From the NCBI RefSeq assembly GCF_002216065.1, contig NZ_CP022282.1:4154001-4218000 (forward strand): a DNA stretch of 64,000 nucleotides, in the 5' to 3' direction. Source of the stretch: Chryseobacterium sp. T16E-39. GTDB lineage: Bacteria; Bacteroidota; Bacteroidia; Flavobacteriales; Weeksellaceae. A program made the position numbers and the translations under genes. Positions 59,275-64,000 of the stretch are shown here, in pieces (the first letter of the stretch is position 1; the number at the start of each line of letters is the position of its first letter). The notes below the pieces were generated by a model. That model made no database searches and had not been told where the DNA came from. It saw only the letters and a list, made by a program, of their open reading frames with translations.

Positions 59275-59937
59275 ATGAATTTTAAAATTTTAGTGCTGCT
59301 TTCCTTTGGATATGCTGTTTTCGTTCAAGGCCAATCAAATGATGCAAAGCAAGATATAAATCCTCCTGTAGTTTTTGAAATACTCACCGGAAATGTAGGG
59401 ATTGCTTCACAATTAAACATCAGTAAAAATTTTAAAGACATACCAGGTTTATCTTTTTTCAGTGTCAGTAATATTTCCTCAAAATGGAATGAAAAGAATG
59501 CTAAAGATGCGATGTCTCAGTTTAATCTGGCATATGAATTTGTAAAGGGTTTTCGGGTGTTCGGTGGTATTCATTATACACCATCAACGGGCTTGCGACC
59601 CAGTGTTATGATGCTGTATTCATATGTGGGGGATGAAATTACAGTTGTCATTGGACCCAGAATTGACTTAGCGGATAACAGTAATCTGGAAGGTTTTGGA
59701 ATGGTGGAGTACAAGCCTAAGTTAAATGATCATTGGAAAGTATATTCAAGATTGCAGGGTTTATATGCACAATCTTTAAAGGGCGGAATCCATGCAAGAA
59801 GCTACCTAATGGTAAGAGCAGGGATGAGTTATAAAGACTATAGTTTTGGACTTGGAGCCAACTTTGATGCTTATGGTCCGGAAAGGATGATAAAAAATAA
59901 TGTTGGAGTTTTTGTTGCGGCAAGACTTTTCAAATAA
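59275..59937 (+). CDS. outer-membrane beta-barrel-like protein
   Basis: A 220-residue exported protein (signal peptide MNFKILVLLSFGYAVFVQGQ). The mature chain alternates short amphipathic strands (FEILTGNVGIASQLNIS, FAVSNI-like turns, FRVFGGIHYTPSTGLRPSVMMLYSYVG, KVYSRLQGLYAQS, YLMVRAGMSYKDYSFGLGANFDAY) and ends in the aromatic C-terminal strand VGVFVAARLFK, a usual sign of outer-membrane barrels. No specific family is recognised. It lies 67 nt after the AraC regulator and 23 nt before the arylamine acetyltransferase. Confidence 0.78.
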   Translation: MNFKILVLLSFGYAVFVQGQSNDAKQDINPPVVFEILTGNVGIASQLNISKNFKDIPGLSFFSVSNISSKWNEKNAKDAMSQFNLAYEFVKGFRVFGGIHYTPSTGLRPSVMMLYSYVGDEITVVIGPRIDLADNSNLEGFGMVEYKPKLNDHWKVYSRLQGLYAQSLKGGIHARSYLMVRAGMSYKDYSFGLGANFDAYGPERMIKNNVGVFVAARLFK

Positions 59938-59960
59938 AATGAATTAAAAAATAATATACA

Positions 59961-60785
59961 ATGGAAAATACAGAATTGAAAAAATATTTCGACAGAATAC
60001 ATTATTCTAAAAATGCAGAACTTACTATTGAAACTTTAAAAGATATTCACGCTCTGCAACCACAATACATTACCTTTGAGAATATTGATACGTATACAGA
60101 TCATGTTCCAAGGGTAGATTGGAGATCTGTGTTCAATAAACTGGTGATTGGAGGTAGAGGTGGATACTGCTATGAGCAAAATGTTTTGTTGAAAAATGTG
60201 CTGGAAACAATTGGCTTTGCTGTCACAAGTCATCTGGGAAGAGTTTTGTGGGGTGGAGAAAAGGAAAATAAGCCTCCCAGAACTCATATGCTGCTTATCG
60301 TATCTCTTGATGAAAAAAAATACCTTGTTGATTCAGGATTTGGTACAGTAACGCTCACTTCACCATTGGTTTTGGACTCTGAAGAGGAACAGATAACACC
60401 TAATGGAATTTTTAAGCTATCAAAAGAGAATAATCTGTATACTCTGACCTTAATAGCTGAAGATAAAATGCCAATCTATGAGTTTTCTCTGGAACCTGTA
60501 GAACAATCTGATGTTGTAGTTGCCAATTGGTATATTGCGACCAATCCCTCTTCAATATTCAGAGAAAACCTGATCGTGACTAAAGTTGATGGAATAGCCC
60601 GGTATACTTTGAATAATACATCACTTCATATGCGCTACAATAATGGGGTAAGAGAGAATATTGATATTAATAACCCAGAAGAATTATTTATTCTGCTTGA
60701 AAATGTATTCAATATCAATATTAAAAATATAGATGATAAAGAATTACTTATGAAAAAAATAATAAAGAAATGTAGGCTGAAATAA
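59961..60785 (+). CDS. arylamine N-acetyltransferase
   Basis: A 274-residue NAT. The catalytic triad is recognisable: Cys in RGGYCYEQNVLLKNVLETIGF (about 72), His in NKPPRTHMLLIVSL and Asp in YLVDSGFGTVTLTSPL. The N-terminal KKYFDRIHYSKNAELTIETLKDIHALQPQYITFENIDTY matches the family's helical domain. It acetylates aromatic amines or hydrazines from acetyl-CoA. It follows the AraC regulator and barrel protein, suggesting a small detoxification group (inference). Confidence 0.94.
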   Translation: MENTELKKYFDRIHYSKNAELTIETLKDIHALQPQYITFENIDTYTDHVPRVDWRSVFNKLVIGGRGGYCYEQNVLLKNVLETIGFAVTSHLGRVLWGGEKENKPPRTHMLLIVSLDEKKYLVDSGFGTVTLTSPLVLDSEEEQITPNGIFKLSKENNLYTLTLIAEDKMPIYEFSLEPVEQSDVVVANWYIATNPSSIFRENLIVTKVDGIARYTLNNTSLHMRYNNGVRENIDINNPEELFILLENVFNINIKNIDDKELLMKKIIKKCRLK

Positions 60786-60789
60786 AAAG

Positions 60790-60813
60790 GGATGACTTGT
60801 AATTAAGTCATCC
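60790..60813 (+). terminator. terminator after the arylamine N-acetyltransferase
   Basis: A perfect 9-bp stem GGATGACTT/AAGTCATCC with a 6-nt loop and an AT-rich tail. Confidence 0.7.
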
Positions 60814-60850
60814 TATATATTTAATTTTATCCACTTTAGATTTTAACGTA

Positions 60851-61672
60851 TTAAAGTACTAAAATTCTCCAGGCTTCTTCAATGTTATTATTCAATAAAA
60901 ACTCCTGGGCTTTTTTATGGATATCTTCATCTGCATGGCAGTTTTCTGATGGTAAAACCTCAATGTTAGCGAGCATTCCCAGATCATTTCCAGTAAAGAT
61001 TTTACTTAATTTTATTGCATCAGGAAGTAGATCAAAACCAATTCCTTTTGTTACGAGAGGCTTGGGAACTTCAAAAAGATTATCCCCATTATTTCTGGAA
61101 TACCAGTTTCCACCCAAACGGGCTACCATATCCAGTTTTGCCTGATCAAGATTTCCTTGTTCATTCAAATATTCTTCTCTGATATGAATTTTTTGAACTT
61201 CACAGATGACAAGATTTCCAGCACCTCCCTGATCTCCCAAAGATTTAATCTCTAAAACTTTGCATTCAAAATTAACCGGGCACTCCTCTATGAGTTTTGG
61301 TTGCACCAGGTCTGCATCCTTCATCGTAAGTCCGGATTTGATAAATTCATTTACTCCACCTTCATATTCCGTTGAAGCTAAAGAGATCTGCTGTACTATT
61401 GGAAAGTTAACGGTTCCAATCACGACTTCCGGGACTTCTAAAACATTTTCCAGGGTATGTTTTGTGGTATTGTCACGAACTCTTCTTGATGGTGAAAAAA
61501 TCAGGATAGGAGGAACCGTACTGAACATATTAAAAAAGCTGAATGGTGATAAATTAATAACCCCATTTTTATCTACTGTTGAAGCCAACGCAATTGGTCG
61601 GGGTGCAACAGCAGTCTGCATGATTGTTTGTAATTGAACGGCGGTTATTTCTGATGGTATAACTGTTTTCAT
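60851..61672 (-). CDS. flavin reductase-like (split-barrel) family protein
   Basis: A 273-residue flavin_Reduct/DIM6-NTAB protein. The start is the ATG at 61672 (MKTVIPSEITAVQLQTIMQTAVAPRPIALASTVDKNGVINLSPFSFFNMFSTVPPILIFSPSRRVRDNTTKHTLENV); the frame runs six codons further to a TTG at 61690 that lies in the cassette's terminal repeat. The split barrel binds FMN; family members reduce flavins or decarboxylate and oxygenate small molecules with a partner. The C-terminus includes MVARLGGNWYSRNNGDNLFEVPKP. The substrate is unknown. Confidence 0.9.
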   Translation of the reverse strand: MKTVIPSEITAVQLQTIMQTAVAPRPIALASTVDKNGVINLSPFSFFNMFSTVPPILIFSPSRRVRDNTTKHTLENVLEVPEVVIGTVNFPIVQQISLASTEYEGGVNEFIKSGLTMKDADLVQPKLIEECPVNFECKVLEIKSLGDQGGAGNLVICEVQKIHIREEYLNEQGNLDQAKLDMVARLGGNWYSRNNGDNLFEVPKPLVTKGIGFDLLPDAIKLSKIFTGNDLGMLANIEVLPSENCHADEDIHKKAQEFLLNNNIEEAWRILVL

Positions 61673-61680
61673 ATTTTTTA

Positions 61681-61702
61681 TTAACCACAAAAGTCACAAA
61701 AG
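61681..61702. repeat. left terminal inverted repeat of the GxxExxY cassette
   Basis: A 22-bp sequence beginning TTAACCACAAAAGTCAC and ending AAAAG, the exact reverse complement of 62152-62173. It contains two tandem 9-mers (CACAAAAGT, CACAAAAGT/C-like) and begins with TTAA, which could be a duplicated TTAA target. Confidence 0.85.
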
Positions 61703-61738
61703 TTAATTTTAAAGAAATTTAGTGTAGATCATTTAAGT

Positions 61739-62146
61739 TCAAAAAAGCATGCTGTAATATTGGTTTACAAACGTTTCCTGACCTTCGTGGTACAAATTTT
61801 TTACATTAAAATTAACTAATATGCCTTTGGGTTTTTTCATTAAATTAATATAGTTAAGAATTTGAGCACGATGAATATCATTTAACTCAGCAACTGCTTT
61901 TAATTCTACAACAATGAGATCTTCAATCAAAAAGTCGCAGAAGAATTCACATTCCAGCTCTTTGCCTTTGTATATTACAGGGATTTTTAGCTGGGTCTTG
62001 AAACGGATATTTCGTAATTGCAATTCCTCTTCTAAGCATTTATGATATACACTTTCCAATAAACCGGGACCCAATATTTTGTGAACTTCTATGCAAGCTC
62101 CATTTACTTTATAAGTCAAATCGGTTAAGTAAGATTGCGTAATCAT
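61739..62146 (-). CDS. GxxExxY family protein (PD-(D/E)XK nuclease-like)
   Basis: A 135-residue GxxExxY protein (PDDEXK_3 group). The name motif is GLLESVY (residues 28-34); the nuclease-like core is CDFLIEDLIVVELKA with Asp71 and Glu81-Leu-Lys83, followed by RAQILNYINLMKK (QxxxY). No biochemical role is established; the motif order suggests a nuclease fold. It starts at the ATG at 62146, 5 nt inside the right inverted repeat, and ends 36 nt from the left repeat, so the whole gene is a 493-bp cassette (61681-62173). The cassette lies exactly between the fahA stop and the flavin-reductase start. Mobility is inferred from the repeats. Confidence 0.9.
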   Translation of the reverse strand: MITQSYLTDLTYKVNGACIEVHKILGPGLLESVYHKCLEEELQLRNIRFKTQLKIPVIYKGKELECEFFCDFLIEDLIVVELKAVAELNDIHRAQILNYINLMKKPKGILVNFNVKNLYHEGQETFVNQYYSMLF

Positions 62147-62151
62147 AAAAT

Positions 62152-62173
62152 CTTTTGTGACTTTTGTGGTTAA
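62152..62173. repeat. right terminal inverted repeat of the GxxExxY cassette
   Basis: A 22-bp sequence ending GACTTTTGTGGTTAA, the perfect reverse complement of 61681-61702. It stops 3 nt before the stop codon of fahA on the minus strand. It ends in TTAA. Confidence 0.85.
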
Positions 62174-62176
62174 GCT

Positions 62177-63424
62177 TTATAACGTTGGAATTATTTTTCC
62201 TGAAACTTCACCAAAGCCTACTCTTACACCGTCTTTTTCAGCCCAGGCTTTCATGGTAACAGTGTCGTTATCTTCAATGAATTTTCTTTCCTGACCATTG
62301 TTTAACTGGATAGGATTTTGCCCCTTCCATGATAATTCAAGCATAGAGCCAAATGATTTTGGATCACTTCCTGAAATAGTACCACTTGCATACAGGTCAC
62401 CAACTTCCAGGTTACAGCCGTTGATGGTATGGTGAGCCAGTTGCTGCGTCATATTCCAATACATAAACTTATAATTACTCTCACAGATTAGATTTTCTTC
62501 TCCGTTCTCAGGCTGTAAGTAAACTTCAAGATTGATATCATAGTTTTTGTCACCTTCAAATTTTAAATAATCTAAAACTTCAGGGTCCTGTGCAGGGGAG
62601 GTAGTTCTGAAAGGAGCCAGGGCTTCTAAAGTAACAACCCATGGAGAAATAGATGAACCAAAGTTTTTACCTAAAAATGGTCCTAGTGGAACATATTCCC
62701 AAGCCTGAATATCTCTTGCAGACCAGTCATTGAAAATAACCATCCCGAATATAGCGTCTTCTGCCTCTTTTGTGGAAACACTTTCGCCCATATCGGTATT
62801 TTTATTGATGATAAAAGCCATTTCTAATTCAAAGTCCAGTTGTTTGGAAGCTCCAAAGATTGGTTTCTCTGCATCTGCGGGTTTTGTCTGTCCTTTTGGT
62901 CGGTTGATATCTGTTCCTGAAATAACGATGGACGATGCTCTACCGTGGTAGCCCACCGGTAAATGTTTCCAGTTAGGTAGTAAGGCGTTGGCAGGATCAC
63001 GGAACATTTTTCCAACATTGGTTGCGTGTTCTATACTGCTGTAGAAATCCGTATAATTTGGAATGTGGATCGGCATGATCATTCTTACTTTGTCCAGATC
63101 ATAAAAAGCATCTTCTATTGTTTTCTGATCTTTTGATAAAGTGGAGCCTTCCTGTAATAATTCCTGAATTTTAGCACGAACGGCATTGGTAACCGGTTTT
63201 CCCAGTTCGATAAATTCGTTTAAGGTATAAGCTTCAAAGACATTGTCTTCAAGTCCTGTGATGTCTTCAAAATAGCCCAGATCATATAAACTGGCAAGAT
63301 CCACAACCTGATCTCCGATTCTTGTGCAACATCCAATATATTCTTTATTGAAAACGGCTACTCCAAAAGGAATATTATGTATAGAAAAGTCTGAATTTGA
63401 GGAGTACTCTACAAATGATTTCAT
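62177..63424 (-). CDS. fahA: fumarylacetoacetase
   Basis: A 415-residue fumarylacetoacetase, last step of tyrosine/homogentisate breakdown to fumarate and acetoacetate. The N-terminal SH3-like domain (NSDFSIHNIPFGVAVFNKEYIGCCTRIGDQVVDL) and catalytic domain motifs DFYSSIEHATNVGKMFR, LPVGYHGRASSIVISGTDINRPKGQTKPADAEKPIFGASKQLDFELEMAFII, FNDWSARDIQAWEYVPLGPFLGKNFGSSISPWVV and GDLYASGTISG are complete. Length is typical. No other tyrosine-degradation gene is in the window. The GxxExxY cassette abuts its 3' end. Confidence 0.96.
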   Translation of the reverse strand: MKSFVEYSSNSDFSIHNIPFGVAVFNKEYIGCCTRIGDQVVDLASLYDLGYFEDITGLEDNVFEAYTLNEFIELGKPVTNAVRAKIQELLQEGSTLSKDQKTIEDAFYDLDKVRMIMPIHIPNYTDFYSSIEHATNVGKMFRDPANALLPNWKHLPVGYHGRASSIVISGTDINRPKGQTKPADAEKPIFGASKQLDFELEMAFIINKNTDMGESVSTKEAEDAIFGMVIFNDWSARDIQAWEYVPLGPFLGKNFGSSISPWVVTLEALAPFRTTSPAQDPEVLDYLKFEGDKNYDINLEVYLQPENGEENLICESNYKFMYWNMTQQLAHHTINGCNLEVGDLYASGTISGSDPKSFGSMLELSWKGQNPIQLNNGQERKFIEDNDTVTMKAWAEKDGVRVGFGEVSGKIIPTL

Positions 63425-63473
63425 AAGATTGTAATTTAATTGAGATTAATAAATCTGTTAAAATTTGGGTTCC

Positions 63474-63590
63474 AATATCTCAAGTGGCCGTAGCAGAAAA
63501 GCAAAGTTTTCCAGCTAAATATTCTTAAAACTCATTAGTACTGTAAGATTAAAATCAATATCGTAAGTACTAACTCAATGTTGAGATATT
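63474..63590. repeat. nested inverted repeats upstream of fahA
   Basis: Outer perfect 10-bp arms AATATCTCAA (63474-63483) and TTGAGATATT (63581-63590) enclose inner arms TTAGTACT (63535-63542) and AGTACTAA (63566-63573). No ORF is inside. It could be a small non-autonomous element or a structured leader. Confidence 0.45.
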
Positions 63591-63649
63591 AAATAAATTA
63601 CCTTCTCACTACGCTCTTCGCAAAAACGAGCGCCCTCAAGATATTTGTA

Positions 63650-64000
63650 TTATTTTTTTGAATAAGAGGCTTCATCAATCCACCTGTCTTTTGTATTAAC
63701 GTCGATCAGGTAAAGGATATTATCCTGTCTGGTTAATAATAAAGTTTTGGTCACGGGGATAGGAACTTTTTTACCTTCAAGAATGTTGGCTCTTAGAGAA
63801 AGAATATTTTTCTTCCTGATGATATCTCCTGTAAAAACATTGGAACTGCTTTCACCGGTAGCTTTATCATCGAAAACCTCTACATAGGTTGCATTATTTC
63901 CTTTAATGATAATAAAATCCCTTTCTGTGTGATCATCAGCATCTTTAATAAAGACAAACTTTTTGTCGTCTACATTTACATTTTCCAGATGTTGATTAAT
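63650..64000 (-). CDS. hypothetical protein, partial (C-terminal 116 residues)
   Basis: The open frame runs from the right window edge to a TAA at 63650-63652. It reads INQHLENVNVDDKKFVFIKD, then ADDHTERDFIIIKGNNATYVEVFDD, LSLRANILEGKKVPIPVTKTLLLTRQDNILYLIDVNTKDRWIDEASYSKK. The pattern is beta-rich with charged turns, like C-terminal domains of secreted or periplasmic flavobacterial proteins. The start and any signal peptide lie beyond the window. I recognise no family. It is too truncated to assign a function. Confidence 0.75.
   Translation of the reverse strand: MNQHLENVNVDDKKFVFIKDADDHTERDFIIIKGNNATYVEVFDDKATGESSSNVFTGDIIRKKNILSLRANILEGKKVPIPVTKTLLLTRQDNILYLIDVNTKDRWIDEASYSKK

Noticed and set aside
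63611..63632. ACGCTC...GAGCG hairpin after the partial right-edge gene
   Set aside because: Five-base arms with a long loop and only a short T run; too weak to call a terminator.

Overview
The window looks like a chromosome segment of a Flavobacteriales bacterium, most likely Chryseobacterium or a close Weeksellaceae relative. The DNA is AT-rich. Many genes are preceded by the Bacteroidota -7 element TAnnTTTG. The gene content fits: a GLPGLI domain fused to a PNGase F-like domain, transketolase split into two genes, M16 peptidase pairs, short GG-leader 'bacteriocin-like' peptides, and intergenic hairpin repeats. I saw no rRNA or tRNA gene, CRISPR array, insertion sequence with a transposase, or prophage. 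The species is inference; the family calls rest on visible motifs.

Layout. 1-6733: rsmE (cut by the window edge), a four-helix-bundle gene set in repeat DNA, and tsaD and tamB diverging with 4 bp between start codons. 6868-8834: an Lrp/AsnC regulator, a small membrane protein, and a TetR-DUF1348 pair with a clear palindromic operator. 8911-14085 (minus): a transketolase operon whose two subunit genes are separated by a secreted-protein gene, then a secreted protein and a sodium/solute symporter. 14195-20031 (minus): a redox/stress cluster (two pirins, two small GNAT proteins, FMN reductase, TMEM175 channel, YjdI ferredoxin-like protein, OsmC) and a DHA2 exporter. 20214-26350 (minus): a secreted protein, asnB, the PNGase F-like protein and an rRNA m5C methyltransferase. 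26646-32604: yjdM, an orphan ABC ATPase, a YceI lipoprotein, pheS, a DUF3108 protein, and ferredoxin-NADP reductase with its 2Fe-2S ferredoxin. 32686-43302: a frameshifted prolyl oligopeptidase, pepD, a lipoprotein, a LURP-one protein, recR plus a glycosyltransferase, secG, and an M16 pair with one active and one inactive subunit.

43462-43829 holds two tandem genes for 50- and 54-residue GG-leader peptides with an identical six-cysteine, knottin-like framework. They are absent from longer-ORF annotation and are the most attractive undescribed item here. 44087-49270 carries a UvrD-type helicase and a TonB-dependent receptor whose -33 element lies in an inverted repeat. 49281-52970 (minus) is a thiamin operon, thiM-thiE-thiD-tenA-HAD phosphatase, led by a TPP riboswitch. 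53036-64000 contains cstA, an esterase, a HipA-like kinase/DUF3037 pair, a hydrolase, an AraC regulator, a barrel protein, an arylamine N-acetyltransferase, a flavin reductase, a GxxExxY nuclease-like gene bounded by perfect 22-bp inverted repeats, fumarylacetoacetase, and a partial unknown gene.

Two themes recur. First, intergenic inverted repeats sit directly against stop codons, and two of them enclose small genes (four-helix bundle, GxxExxY). Second, several -7 boxes end only 4-8 nt before the start codon, implying leaderless or nearly leaderless mRNAs.
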